Below are positions 44,478 to 53,753 of a DNA stretch of 64,000 nucleotides, piece after piece. Source of the stretch: Prevotella sp. UBA2725 (GTDB taxonomy: Bacteria > Bacteroidota > Bacteroidia > Bacteroidales > Bacteroidaceae); assembly GCA_002353825.1 (NCBI GenBank), contig DEKJ01000035.1:1-64000 (forward strand), written 5' to 3'. Both the position numbers and the translations under genes were made by a program. A model generated the notes under the pieces. That model made no database searches and had not been told where the DNA came from. It saw only the letters and a list, made by a program, of their open reading frames with translations. Positions within the stretch are counted from its first letter, which is position 1; the number at the start of each line of letters is the position of its first letter.

Positions 44478-44565
44478 TTAATAAAGGTATTTATAAGTTC
44501 AGTCTAATGCTAACCAGTGACATTTTAAGGAAATCCTCTTTTGTGAAAGATGCATAGTCGGCAGT

Positions 44566-44635
44566 GGTACCAAGTAAGCGCTACAAACGGTACAATCTAA
44601 TGCGCTACAGGCGGTACCAAGTACGCGCTACCATC
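44566..44635. repeat. short tandem array with ggtac...gcgctac units
   Basis: Three imperfect units (ggtac at 44566, 44589 and 44613, each with gcgctac further on; period 23-24 bp) directly downstream of the restriction endonuclease stop. Similar in style to the 22-bp arrays but with a different sequence; ggtaccaagcg occurs once more near 62579. Confidence 0.55.
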
Positions 44636-44637
44636 AC

Positions 44638-45495
44638 CTATACTGCTAAATCCATGGGTAAATCGCTAATGTCTTTTAGCCGCTTGCCTTCGACTAATAT
44701 TTTTAGCATTTCCATAGAATCTTCTGCATCAGTAGCCTTTACCGCATTGATGAGCTCAGGAAGTGCAAAATGATAGACACAATCAATATCGCCAGTGCCT
44801 AAAGCTAGAGAAGCAATTCGAGCGGGTAATGGTTCTGCTGTGACAACAACAATGTGCGGGAGATTTCCTTTCCTGTTACGTATGAGCCCTAATGCTTCTG
44901 TACGACTGTTTTGAGCTCTATCACTTCTCATTGTCCATTTCGCAGAAACAGATGCATGTAGTATTGGGAGTCCTCCATTTGATTTTCTAAGATCACAATA
45001 TTTACAAATTGTATCATCGAGAATTATCTCATTACGATTTATTACCTCGTCGGGTTCGGCCTCTCTGAAAATAACAACATCTGGTGCAACCATATAATCA
45101 TTGCCTAAGCTAGATGCTAGTTGTCCATTGTCTTTAATGAGGCTATTAAGATATTCCAAATGAGCATATTGAGCGAAACTACTCGTTTTGATAGAGTTGC
45201 GGTTTCCTAACTTCGCTATGTGCCATTTCCCAGGTCTAAGATTTTGAAGATGGGGGAAAGTATTTTGCAGAAATTCCATGTTTATCTGTTCGAATGCTGC
45301 GCCAGAGGTCTGGCCAACAGCCTTATCCTTGATCTCTGCCACTAATTGATCGGTAATTCCTCTTGCAATGGAAATAGATAGTTTAGAAGACTTATCTGCA
45401 TTACTAGGTACTCCGTTCTTATCAACCGTCAATATACCCTTAGATAGCAGGTCGTGATGGTACTGTTTTCTCGCTTTTAATATTAATGCTTGCAT
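44638..45495 (-). CDS. type II restriction endonuclease, NgoMIV family
   Basis: A 285-residue enzyme matching the NgoMIV family from end to end. The PD-(D/E)XK-type active site is visible: Asp in VAPDVVIF, Ser-x-Lys in SAKWTMRSDR, and Glu 14 residues after the Lys in RTEALGL, the spacing of NgoMIV (K187/E201). Other family blocks are HLQNLRPGKW, PILHAS, HIVVVTAEPLP and GTGDIDCVYHFALPEL. NgoMIV cuts GCCGGC as a tetramer; the same site here is inference. The start lies 56 bp inside the methyltransferase gene. Confidence 0.9.
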   Translation of the reverse strand: MQALILKARKQYHHDLLSKGILTVDKNGVPSNADKSSKLSISIARGITDQLVAEIKDKAVGQTSGAAFEQINMEFLQNTFPHLQNLRPGKWHIAKLGNRNSIKTSSFAQYAHLEYLNSLIKDNGQLASSLGNDYMVAPDVVIFREAEPDEVINRNEIILDDTICKYCDLRKSNGGLPILHASVSAKWTMRSDRAQNSRTEALGLIRNRKGNLPHIVVVTAEPLPARIASLALGTGDIDCVYHFALPELINAVKATDAEDSMEMLKILVEGKRLKDISDLPMDLAV

Positions 45496-46432
45496 AATAA
45501 TTATCTAATACTTTTTTAATTTGTAAACCAACTCTTTCAGCGACAGGTGGAGGAAATGCATTCCCAATCATCCTGCATGCAGCTGTCTTCCTCTTTCCGA
45601 AATCCCAGTCATCTGGAAATCCTTGAATTCTTGCTATCATTCTTGGTGTTAGTCGAGGTGAACCAGAAAAGTCAGGTCCTGGTGCATCATTGCCTATACC
45701 TTTACCATCGACACCTAACTCAGCCCATTGCCTTTTCGCCCGCGTTGGTCCTAAGTCTGGTCCCCCATGTTTTTTACTTCCTCCAACAATTGTAGGGGCA
45801 ATCTTGTTTGCCTTCTTACGCCACTCGTTAACCTCTTTCCAGCCGTTTGCGGCCATGAGATCGTATAGGGTGTCACCAACTGTCGGCTTTTTACCTAGGT
45901 CTGGATATGGAAAGGTGAATATATCCTTAATATCATTTCTTACACTTACAATGATAGCCCTGGGCCTTAGTTGAGGTACGCCGTAATCAGAAGCGTTGAG
46001 AAGTTTTACATGGGGAGTATAACCAAGCGCTCTGATATGTCTTAGAATCTCAGCCCTATAATCAAAAAATATCGGTCCTAAAAAACCTCTAACATTTTCA
46101 ATCATACAGACTTTTGGTTGAACTTCCTCTATAAGTCTTAACATTTGTGGAAAGAGATCCCTCTCGTCTTCAGCGCCTAATTGTTTTCCTGCAACACTGA
46201 AAGGTGGACAAGGAACACCGCCTGCTAATAAGTCTACTTTGTCTTTGTATTTCAGTCCACTAAATTTATGAATGTCTTCACAGATAACATTCCATTTTGG
46301 ACGATTTGTTTTGAGACATTCGCAGTAATCTTTTTCAATTTCTACTAAAGCAATGTGATTAAAGCCAGCTCGCTCTAATCCCAAAGCTTGCCCACCAGCT
46401 CCTGCGCATATTTCTATAGATGTATAACTCAT
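45440..46432 (-). CDS. C5-cytosine DNA methyltransferase (partner of the NgoMIV-type enzyme)
   Basis: A 330-residue m5C methyltransferase. Motif I is EICAGAGGQALGLE, the catalytic cysteine lies in GGVPCPPFSVAGKQ (motif IV), then ENVRGF (VI), RPRAIIVSVR (VIII) and the C-terminal IGNAFPPPVAERVG (X). It overlaps the endonuclease gene, so the two form an R-M pair in which it protects the site by methylation. It has its own promoter (46454-46484), 22 bases upstream of the start. GCCGGC specificity is inferred from the partner. Confidence 0.92.
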   Translation of the reverse strand: MSYTSIEICAGAGGQALGLERAGFNHIALVEIEKDYCECLKTNRPKWNVICEDIHKFSGLKYKDKVDLLAGGVPCPPFSVAGKQLGAEDERDLFPQMLRLIEEVQPKVCMIENVRGFLGPIFFDYRAEILRHIRALGYTPHVKLLNASDYGVPQLRPRAIIVSVRNDIKDIFTFPYPDLGKKPTVGDTLYDLMAANGWKEVNEWRKKANKIAPTIVGGSKKHGGPDLGPTRAKRQWAELGVDGKGIGNDAPGPDFSGSPRLTPRMIARIQGFPDDWDFGKRKTAACRMIGNAFPPPVAERVGLQIKKVLDNYYASINIKSEKTVPSRPAI

Positions 46433-46453
46433 CCTCTAACTTGTTTTTGATTG

Positions 46454-46484
46454 CAAATTTAAGATAAATAGTTCATATTACAAA
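46454..46484 (-). promoter_or_regulatory. promoter of the NgoMIV-type cassette
   Basis: On the minus strand TTTG (complement of 46481-46484), 19 bases, TAAATTTG (complement of 46454-46461). It lies between repeat B and the methyltransferase start, so the cassette does not depend on the defence operon upstream. Confidence 0.75.
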
Positions 46485-46504
46485 ATAATGTGCTATGAAA
46501 AATA

Positions 46505-46837
46505 AATGTGCACAATTGGCCGTTGTGAGAAACTAAAGATATGCTTACCTTTGCATCCGGAAACCTACCTGTAGGCGGTCAACTGTTCTGCACGAAAGCT
46601 TGTGCCAACGAGAGCAGAGCCATGTTCACTTGAGCTCTGCCGAGTGCAGCCAAACTTCTTCAATTGAAAACTTCGTCCCTCAATGCGCGCATTTCTGAGG
46701 TGTCCTTACGAAAGCTAACAGTCCGCCTGCTTGAATCAGCAAGTGTGAGAATGCTGCACGAATCTGGCGATACGACGTGCCTGCACGAAACTGACGCCCC
46801 TGTACGATCCCTCATTCGCCACTTGCTGAAGGTTTCC
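46505..46837. repeat. 333-bp direct repeat B (between vsr and the NgoMIV-type genes)
   Basis: Second copy of 44145-44477, same orientation, with the same plus-strand promoter (TTG 46523-46525, TACCTTTG 46546-46553). It begins only 4 bases after the stop of the vsr gene. Each repeat therefore follows the 3' end of a gene group (vsr; R-M pair), a cassette-plus-tail arrangement. Confidence 0.85.
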
Positions 46838-46841
46838 ATTT

Positions 46842-47339
46842 CTATCCTTTGTCCAAGGGCTCTGCAGCTATTTGTATGTCTTCTTCCTCCGGCAACTTAT
46901 ATTTCACCGATCGGTCTTCAAGATATATATGGTTCAGAGTGTAAGCAAGCGATTCAAGTGTCTTATCCCTAACCTTTGGTTTCAGTTCACACTCCCACAC
47001 AGTGATACAGTGCCAACCCATCTTTGCAAGCTGTTTTTGCTCTTCCTTGTCGCGCTCCTTGTTCCGTTGGATCTTCTGCCGCCAAAAGTCAGTGTTGGTC
47101 TTCGGCATCACAAAGTACTTGCAGCCTTCGTGACCATGCCAAAAGCAACCATTGACAAAGATGCAAGTACGATACTTCCGCAACACAATATCCGGATGGC
47201 CGGGAAGTCGAGGGTTATTGAGACGATAGCGGAAACCTTGCCCCCACAGATAACGGCGCACAAGAACCTCCGGCTTCGTATTCGCTGACCGAATGGCAGA
47301 CATGTTTTTATGCCTCTGTATAGGAGAATGAACGTCCAT
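46842..47339 (-). CDS. vsr: very-short-patch-repair (Vsr) endonuclease
   Basis: A 165-residue Vsr-family nuclease with the complete family pattern: RSANTKPEVLVRRYLW, GFRYRLNNPRLPGHPDIVL, FVNGCFWHGHEGCKYF, FWRQKIQRNKERD and GWHCITVWECEL. Vsr nicks beside T:G mismatches that arise when 5-methylcytosine deaminates and so protects sites methylated by C5 methyltransferases, three of which are nearby. Related proteins in some defence operons are thought to act as nucleases. It starts 2 bp after the Tudor-LRR gene stop, so it belongs to the large operon. Confidence 0.92.
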   Translation of the reverse strand: MDVHSPIQRHKNMSAIRSANTKPEVLVRRYLWGQGFRYRLNNPRLPGHPDIVLRKYRTCIFVNGCFWHGHEGCKYFVMPKTNTDFWRQKIQRNKERDKEEQKQLAKMGWHCITVWECELKPKVRDKTLESLAYTLNHIYLEDRSVKYKLPEEEDIQIAAEPLDKG

Positions 47340-47341
47340 CT

Positions 47342-49141
47342 TTACCTACCTACCTTTATACCTTGAACGAGAAAACTCATGTGATCACAGAACTTTTCTA
47401 ATTCGTTGCAGATCATGAAGTCTTCAGTAAACTCAGAAAAATCTGGGTAGTAGCCTCCTTCCTGTATATCTTCAATCTGAGAATATTGCGGGAAGTGCTC
47501 ATTTAAAACTGCCTGAGCTTCACTACTGAGAGTCTGAATTTCTCGCTTGTATATGGATTCAATCCTGCTATTACCATCATTATTTATTCTGTCTAAATTT
47601 TGTATAGGGGCGAAATATTGCTCGTCAATAGAATCATCATGAAAGACCGGTGCATTGATCTTGATATCCGTATCGGATTCTTCTGGATCGTCATCTTTTT
47701 CACCATACTTTTCGTCAGATTCTGTTTTGGATGCTTTCTTGTTTGCCTCAGAATTGATATTAATTCTGTCACTACCAAAACGAATGGTACTTTCATCATG
47801 ATCGGATTGAGTATTGTCATCACTATCTACGCTTTCTGCAGATGTCTTATTATCTACATCATTATTACTTGTATCTGTTTTGTCTACATCAAAGTTGTCA
47901 TCTGAAGAGAGCCAGTCAATAATACTGGTATGAGTTCTATTGTTAGACTTAGCATCATCCTTATCATCGTCTCTCATGTATTTTGGAGGCGTGTATATTG
48001 GTCTTTCATGTTTCGTTTTTGTTTTCTGCTCATTTTCCTCTTGCTGAGTGTCCTCGTCGTAAGCTCTTGACAGGTCATTTTTGGGGAAGTTTCTATCCTT
48101 CTTTTCTTCAGCATCGAACGGAATAAACCTCGGCTCTGTTAGCTGCAGCGCTGACTTATAATACTCGACGTCTTTATCAAAACACATAACGACAACACCG
48201 GCCTTGCAATCAGTAAATACATCGGCGCCAAAATCTGTGACTCTACCCTTCAATACAATCAAAGTCAAAGATGAGCAACCTGAGAAGGCGCCCTCTCCAA
48301 TAGACTTAACTGATGAAGGTATGACTATAGAGCACAACGGCTCACAATATGAGAAGGCATACTCGCCTATTGATGTGCAAAGAGCATCCAATACCACACA
48401 CGAACGAAGTTCTTCTTCCGAAAAAGACATCACAGTTGTCCCTTCATAAATAAGTCCGTCTGAAGTGGCAATAGTTGTTGTGGGAGCTTCTGAATCATGA
48501 TTTGTTAAAGCTTCCGGATGAATATCCAAATGTTCTTTCTCAAGGTCAGGTATAGAGCCATCCAATCGCATAAAGAATGCCTTTGTTCCGAACTTGACTG
48601 TGTAGGCCTCTAAAGAGCGCATGATCTGAGTTACTTTGCCTTCACCGAGTCGATTATTGTAGACAGTGTCTCCTACTTTATATTTCCATATGTCATCATT
48701 ATTCTTTCTGTTCTTTCTCGGTGCTCTTGCAGTCGTTTTCTTTTTTTCTATTGTTGTTTCCGAATCATCGGGAGACGTCTTGAATAAATTTTTATCATCA
48801 AGACGAAAATATCTTATTGTGTTATATTTGAATTTTACTCTTATATAATAATTCCGTTTATTAACCTCAGTAACCAAGCCATGGCCATATTTGTAATGGT
48901 AAATGGTATCACCACTACTTAATTGACTTTCGTTGCCATCTGCGGGTGAAGATGGCATTTTATCCTCGTATTCATCATCAGCGTGATCGTTTAGTCCTAT
49001 TTGACTAAAATCCGATTCTTTGACATTATAATAGCCGTTTTCGGATTTCATCAGATATTCTTTCGTGGATTCATAGACATAGAAAATCACGCCACGACCA
49101 TATTTCGGATGTTCGACTTTTGATCCTACCTTGTACCGCAT
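47342..49141 (-). CDS. Tudor-like triple repeat + BspA-type LRR protein
   Basis: A 599-residue protein without signal peptide. Three ~45-residue repeats at about 1-50, 75-120 and 150-200 share the pattern G(S/D)xVxHxKYGxGxVxxV...YxVKF (VEHPKYGRGVI; IYHYKYGHGLV; VYNNRLGEGKV), as in the Tudor-like domain at the C-terminus of UvrD/PcrA helicases. Residues about 245-335 are BspA-type leucine-rich repeats (SIGEYAFSYCEPLCSIVIPSSV, next repeat AFSGCSSL). A long acidic, low-complexity region (about 355-530) and a short helical tail follow. It lies between the nuclease gene (34 bp) and vsr (2 bp). Role unknown; an adaptor or regulator of the restriction machinery is inferred. Confidence 0.75.
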   Translation of the reverse strand: MRYKVGSKVEHPKYGRGVIFYVYESTKEYLMKSENGYYNVKESDFSQIGLNDHADDEYEDKMPSSPADGNESQLSSGDTIYHYKYGHGLVTEVNKRNYYIRVKFKYNTIRYFRLDDKNLFKTSPDDSETTIEKKKTTARAPRKNRKNNDDIWKYKVGDTVYNNRLGEGKVTQIMRSLEAYTVKFGTKAFFMRLDGSIPDLEKEHLDIHPEALTNHDSEAPTTTIATSDGLIYEGTTVMSFSEEELRSCVVLDALCTSIGEYAFSYCEPLCSIVIPSSVKSIGEGAFSGCSSLTLIVLKGRVTDFGADVFTDCKAGVVVMCFDKDVEYYKSALQLTEPRFIPFDAEEKKDRNFPKNDLSRAYDEDTQQEENEQKTKTKHERPIYTPPKYMRDDDKDDAKSNNRTHTSIIDWLSSDDNFDVDKTDTSNNDVDNKTSAESVDSDDNTQSDHDESTIRFGSDRININSEANKKASKTESDEKYGEKDDDPEESDTDIKINAPVFHDDSIDEQYFAPIQNLDRINNDGNSRIESIYKREIQTLSSEAQAVLNEHFPQYSQIEDIQEGGYYPDFSEFTEDFMICNELEKFCDHMSFLVQGIKVGR

Positions 49142-49175
49142 AGTGCATCTGTTTTTTGTGCCAATGATCAGAAAA

Positions 49176-51584
49176 TTACTTTGTTTGCGCTTTACTCATA
49201 AGCTCTGAGAGCCTTTTCACATACGGCTTGGCAATCATCTTTGATGGCATGATATCCATGATGTTCCAATAGTACTTCTGAAACTCCTTCTCTGCGCTAT
49301 TGCTTGCAAACAGCTGGAAGACAAGATAAAGATTATCTTTATTCTTCAGCTCTTTGTCCTGGTTTACTAAAGTCTGTTTTACTCCATTCTTAAAAACGGT
49401 ATACGTATAGGGAGGATAATTCATTGCTAACAGTTCCTTCCTTGTATATATTTTTGGTCCAGATTTCAATCCGTCATTCTTCTTAATGCGGATAAAATGT
49501 GTGGACATTAAATCCTTGCTATATAGTAGAATGTATTTGGCATTAATCAAATCAGAGCCTAAATACATAGACCCTTTTGAAGAGCCTTCTCTTAAATTGT
49601 ACAGGTGATGAGAGAGAATCCAGTTAAGATGCTTTTCGTCTTTATAATAGGCCACGATGACACTTGTCTCATCAGGCAGAAAGTCTCTGTTATCATCCAC
49701 AGGCTCTGGCATATTCTCCATTGTCATTTCAGGCTTTTCTTCCTTATGAATGTCATATTGATAATAGGACAGCTTCTCGCGTTCCGATGTTCTGTTAAGC
49801 ATATGTGCCTTTACCTCAGCAAGGAACTGCTTGAGATAGATAGAATCGTCTTGCCAATGACCTGGACGGATGCTAAAAGCGCCCAAGCCGGGGATGATTT
49901 CATGAAAACCTCTAATCTCTTTATTCTCAGTTCCGGGATACAGAATATATGCGCCACTGGTTCTGCGAATAGCATCTTTGTAAGCATGCATCTTCAAAAG
50001 GTCAGCACGCTTGTAAATACCAGCCTCCTGATCTTTCTTCTCTTCGTTGAGTTCCTTCTCTACATTCTCTTGGCTTTGGTGGTCTTCAAGGACAATCTTA
50101 TTGAGCCTGTACTTGGCATCAAAGTGTATGTAGGTGATAAGGTCTTCTCTTATCGCCTTTTCCATTGAGATCTCACCCGGCCATATTGCCAGGGTATAGT
50201 CCGGACGCATAGGCATAGTCCAGCTTCCTTCCTGATGGATGGGGTCATCGCCAGCAGCGTTGGCAGTATATTTCTTACTGAATGTCTTGTTGTAGTAAAA
50301 TGCTACTCTTAGCTTACGCATGCTTGACTCTGAGATACCATGAAGTACGAGCTGCTTACCTTGAATGATATTCAAGTTGATATTGTCGCCATCCGTGGTA
50401 ACGAGATTTTCCTTCTCAGCCCTTGGAATTTTAAAGAATTCACTGACGAGTTCCTGCAATTTAAAGAACAGCCAGTACTCATAGAGTGTGGCCACATTCT
50501 TCTTTCCGGCCTCGTATACATTATTGCCACCTTCCCAGTTCAATCTTGCAGCAAGATCATACATGAGCCATGCCTGCAGCACTTCACGGTATCCTTCTTT
50601 CCGCTGAAGCACTGGGCTATTCATGTTCATATGAGTAGGCATAGAGATTCCCCGGAAGAACTGACTTTCCAAATAATTGGAGATCTGGCTCATTGTTCCG
50701 TCTATCTCAGCCTTCAATCTGTCGGAAGCATTCTTTTTGTCTCTCAGTACAGAGCAGAACATCAGAAAAGTTCTCAACGCGAATTTGACAAACTGATTCT
50801 CTTGATTGTCAATAGTATCTCGCTTGTATACAACATCGAGAGTCCTCGGAATGCTTGTCAATGTTGAAGGAAGACCCTTTCTCATGTGCTCAGGCAGAGG
50901 AATGCGATCAGTCGAAGTAGCTATCTGTCTGATATTCCTTCTTGAGAGCCGTCGAATGCCGACGATATTCCGCTCAACGACGGTATCGGTCCATTTTCTT
51001 ACGGGATTAGCCATAATCTTATGGATTGCCTCCTCAAAGGCCTCGCTATCGATGATGGAACGTATGAAAGAGAACTTCTGGTAGAGTGTCTGTGACGGAC
51101 AATTATCATCTACTTCGAGAGTCTGCTTGACAGGTGAGCCCTGCAGTAAGATGAGGTCTGTATAATAGTTGGCAATGTCATCGAGCATTGTCCTGTAGTC
51201 ACTCTCATAGTCAGTTTTAACCGATCGAATCTCAAGGTTCACCTTCCCCAAAGACTCTTTAGCGCCCACTTCTACAACCTTAAGGCACAGCTGGCCAACA
51301 TAAATGCCGGTCTTTATTGTGCCCATATTAGGATGTCTCTGAGTGAATTTGGAGAATGTTATGATGTCATCTTGTTGGGCGAATTGGAAGTTTCGTTCTC
51401 CAACAGATTCAAACTCATACTGATAGTTGCAGCCTTCCACTAATTGCCACGAGGCCTCTCCGGGATAAGGTGTCTTTTGATGGCACATCTTATCTCGGTC
51501 CTCGTCAATAGGAACAATGTTCAGATAAATTGTTCCGTATTGGCATTTGATGGGTATATGTAGTGACTTTAACTCCTCCAGCAT
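49176..51584 (-). CDS. DUF2357 / PD-(D/E)XK nuclease (McrC-like partner)
   Basis: An 802-residue protein of the DUF2357 type. The helical domain typical of the family is seen around residues 340-400 (VYEAGKKNVATLYEYWLFFKLQELV), followed by a PD-(D/E)XK nuclease core with Asp in MRPDYTLAIWPG (about 460) and the D-x-K pair in IHFDAKYR (about 490). A C-terminal ~150-residue domain (DETSVIVAYYKDEKHLNW, TRKELLAMNYPPYTY) resembles an EVE/PUA-like reader; this last point is tentative. It starts 12 bp after the McrB-like gene. The two form a McrBC-like restriction enzyme in which this protein cuts. Confidence 0.8.
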   Translation of the reverse strand: MLEELKSLHIPIKCQYGTIYLNIVPIDEDRDKMCHQKTPYPGEASWQLVEGCNYQYEFESVGERNFQFAQQDDIITFSKFTQRHPNMGTIKTGIYVGQLCLKVVEVGAKESLGKVNLEIRSVKTDYESDYRTMLDDIANYYTDLILLQGSPVKQTLEVDDNCPSQTLYQKFSFIRSIIDSEAFEEAIHKIMANPVRKWTDTVVERNIVGIRRLSRRNIRQIATSTDRIPLPEHMRKGLPSTLTSIPRTLDVVYKRDTIDNQENQFVKFALRTFLMFCSVLRDKKNASDRLKAEIDGTMSQISNYLESQFFRGISMPTHMNMNSPVLQRKEGYREVLQAWLMYDLAARLNWEGGNNVYEAGKKNVATLYEYWLFFKLQELVSEFFKIPRAEKENLVTTDGDNINLNIIQGKQLVLHGISESSMRKLRVAFYYNKTFSKKYTANAAGDDPIHQEGSWTMPMRPDYTLAIWPGEISMEKAIREDLITYIHFDAKYRLNKIVLEDHQSQENVEKELNEEKKDQEAGIYKRADLLKMHAYKDAIRRTSGAYILYPGTENKEIRGFHEIIPGLGAFSIRPGHWQDDSIYLKQFLAEVKAHMLNRTSEREKLSYYQYDIHKEEKPEMTMENMPEPVDDNRDFLPDETSVIVAYYKDEKHLNWILSHHLYNLREGSSKGSMYLGSDLINAKYILLYSKDLMSTHFIRIKKNDGLKSGPKIYTRKELLAMNYPPYTYTVFKNGVKQTLVNQDKELKNKDNLYLVFQLFASNSAEKEFQKYYWNIMDIMPSKMIAKPYVKRLSELMSKAQTK

Positions 51585-51596
51585 GAATTATTACAT

Positions 51597-53753
51597 TTAA
51601 GCCTCTGCAAAACTTGTAAAACCATTGGCAAAGGCGGCCTCATACATACGCTGTATTTTATCAGCTGTCAATTGATAGACTGTACTGCCAACATTATCTT
51701 TCGAAATTGGCGTAGTCTCTCCCACTTTGGGGTCAGCAAAGCATTCCTTCCATAATGCCTGTAAGACGGATTCCAGTTTCTTTCTTGAGCCATGCAACTT
51801 AGGCAAAAGCTTTTGCACAATGGCACAATCGAGAATTTTGCTCGGTTTCATCTTATCGTTAGTATCGTCATTCTTCTCAGCCTGACTAATGAAACGATAT
51901 ATCTCGGTAGCGCTACGGTAGCCAAACTCTGCATTCACCGATTTCAACTGAGTAAAGAAGGCATTGAGGGTCTTCTTATAATCAAAATCAGTTCCGGTTG
52001 CAAGATCCTTGTCATTGGCGAGGTCAACAAAACTCTCTCCCATATCTGCAGCTTGGTAGTCGACAAGATGGCGTTCAACAGGTTTCATTTCGTCAAGAAA
52101 TTGCTTCATGTCTGGTTCAGAAATCTTGAATTCAATGACGTTAGCACGGTCCAAGACTTTAGGGGAGAACATGTAAGTTGTCTCATCGACGTTGATGGTG
52201 CCGATGATAAACAGATTATCAGGAAGGTTGATTTCAGCCGGTACATGAGTCTTCTCCTCACCTTCCTTCTGCTCTTCTTGCTCTTTCTTTGTTGGCTTCC
52301 ACAGCTTGATAGGCTTATCGCTCTCCATTGCAGACAGAAAATCTGCAAAATAGCGTTCTACATAGCTCATATTCATCTCGTCTAAGATGAGGAAGTACGG
52401 CTTTTGCTTATTCTCTTTTTTGTTAGCCTCAATGAGCAGATCAAGTACGCCACTCTCCGGCCTTACATACTCATCCTGCTGTAGAGCATTTGGAAAACCA
52501 AGGAGAGGCTCACGATTGGTCCAGTCAGCGCCAACTGCAACAGTGCACATCTGACTATCATCTTCTATCAGCGAATTGGCAAAAGCCAAGGCAAGCTGGG
52601 TCTTTCCAGAACCAGCCAATCCGCTCAGTATCAGAAACCGCTTTGACATTAAAGAAAAAGCAAAACGTTTAACCAGCTCTGGTGAATATATCAGACCAGT
52701 TTTCTCGATAAGTGCAATTTCACGAGAGATAGAGAATTTTTTACCCCCGGAATTACTTTGAACCTTTCCAGAGGGAATAACTGTAGTTTGAGATCCAATA
52801 ATTGCAGAGGACACATTCTGTGTTTGTAATAGTTCCCACTGATCACCATGTCTTACGATGCTATACTCACTACCATAGCAAGCTTTAATAAACTTACCTA
52901 ATTCAGGTATTGCTAAATGGCTGCCATCACTGTTAGGATACCATTCAGTGCTTAGGTAAACGTCTTTGCCTTTTATCTTAAAACTATCAAGATACCATCT
53001 ACGCCTTGGGGTGTTGAGTTCGGTAATTTTATCTTCTTCAACATATTTGAACATCCCAGACAGTTTGATATTCTTCTTGTTTGTGATAGCAATTGACTGT
53101 CCTAAATCAAAATCATCACAGAAGTCGTCTATCTTGTTCCAATCTGACTGTTGAGAAAAGTAGGTAATACATTTTAGTGCGAATGTACAATGTTGCTTAT
53201 CAGATTCAACAATTGTCAGAGATGTTTTAGGCTTCTTAGTAAAATCTATAGCAAGACGGAGAGTAATGGAATTACCTTCCTTAGAAAATGAAATGGTTGA
53301 GATATTTTCCACAAGGAAATCTCTAATAGAGAATTTACCTTCAACAGTTAATTTGTTGAGGTATATACGACCATCTTTCCTGCAAAGCAAGTTACAGGTA
53401 TATTCCTTTGTTTCTGAAGAACCAAAGAAGTCATTTATCTCGTTGTTATATTTATTATATGTCTCAAGAGAAAAATCGACAGTATGGTAGTTATCTGATG
53501 AAGTAGTGTAAAGAGGAAGATTGTTGAAAATTTCACAAAGAGCCTTTACAAAATCTACTTTAAACAGAGTGAATGTAACACTGGTGTTTTTATCTCCATC
53601 AGCATTATCTGCGTTTGCCTCTCCTTTTATGAACTCATACTGGTCTTTAGACAGATTGATACTTGACTCACCAGAATTGCATGGTGAAAGTTTTAAACCA
53701 CTGTCTTGTGTTTTTATTTCTTTATTCATTGGCATTAACTTATTACATGACAT
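51597..53753 (-). CDS. McrB-like AAA+ ATPase/GTPase
   Basis: A 718-residue McrB-family motor. Residues about 15-170 form an N-terminal domain that has a stand-alone copy in the next gene. The AAA+ domain (about 365-700) has Walker A GLAGSGKTQLA, Walker B FLILDEMNMS and the McrB signature region IIGTINVDETTYMFSPKVLD with arginine DRAN. McrB proteins recognise modified DNA with the N-terminal domain and translocate on hydrolysis of GTP, activating the McrC nuclease. Its ATG overlaps the upstream stop by one base (TAATG), showing translational coupling. Confidence 0.88.
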   Translation of the reverse strand: MSCNKLMPMNKEIKTQDSGLKLSPCNSGESSINLSKDQYEFIKGEANADNADGDKNTSVTFTLFKVDFVKALCEIFNNLPLYTTSSDNYHTVDFSLETYNKYNNEINDFFGSSETKEYTCNLLCRKDGRIYLNKLTVEGKFSIRDFLVENISTISFSKEGNSITLRLAIDFTKKPKTSLTIVESDKQHCTFALKCITYFSQQSDWNKIDDFCDDFDLGQSIAITNKKNIKLSGMFKYVEEDKITELNTPRRRWYLDSFKIKGKDVYLSTEWYPNSDGSHLAIPELGKFIKACYGSEYSIVRHGDQWELLQTQNVSSAIIGSQTTVIPSGKVQSNSGGKKFSISREIALIEKTGLIYSPELVKRFAFSLMSKRFLILSGLAGSGKTQLALAFANSLIEDDSQMCTVAVGADWTNREPLLGFPNALQQDEYVRPESGVLDLLIEANKKENKQKPYFLILDEMNMSYVERYFADFLSAMESDKPIKLWKPTKKEQEEQKEGEEKTHVPAEINLPDNLFIIGTINVDETTYMFSPKVLDRANVIEFKISEPDMKQFLDEMKPVERHLVDYQAADMGESFVDLANDKDLATGTDFDYKKTLNAFFTQLKSVNAEFGYRSATEIYRFISQAEKNDDTNDKMKPSKILDCAIVQKLLPKLHGSRKKLESVLQALWKECFADPKVGETTPISKDNVGSTVYQLTADKIQRMYEAAFANGFTSFAEA

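Noticed and set aside
44304..44507. Small protein encoded in the 333-bp repeat (also at 46664)
   Set aside because: The start is TTG, there is no usual leader, and most differences between the two copies change amino acids, so protein-level constraint is unlikely.
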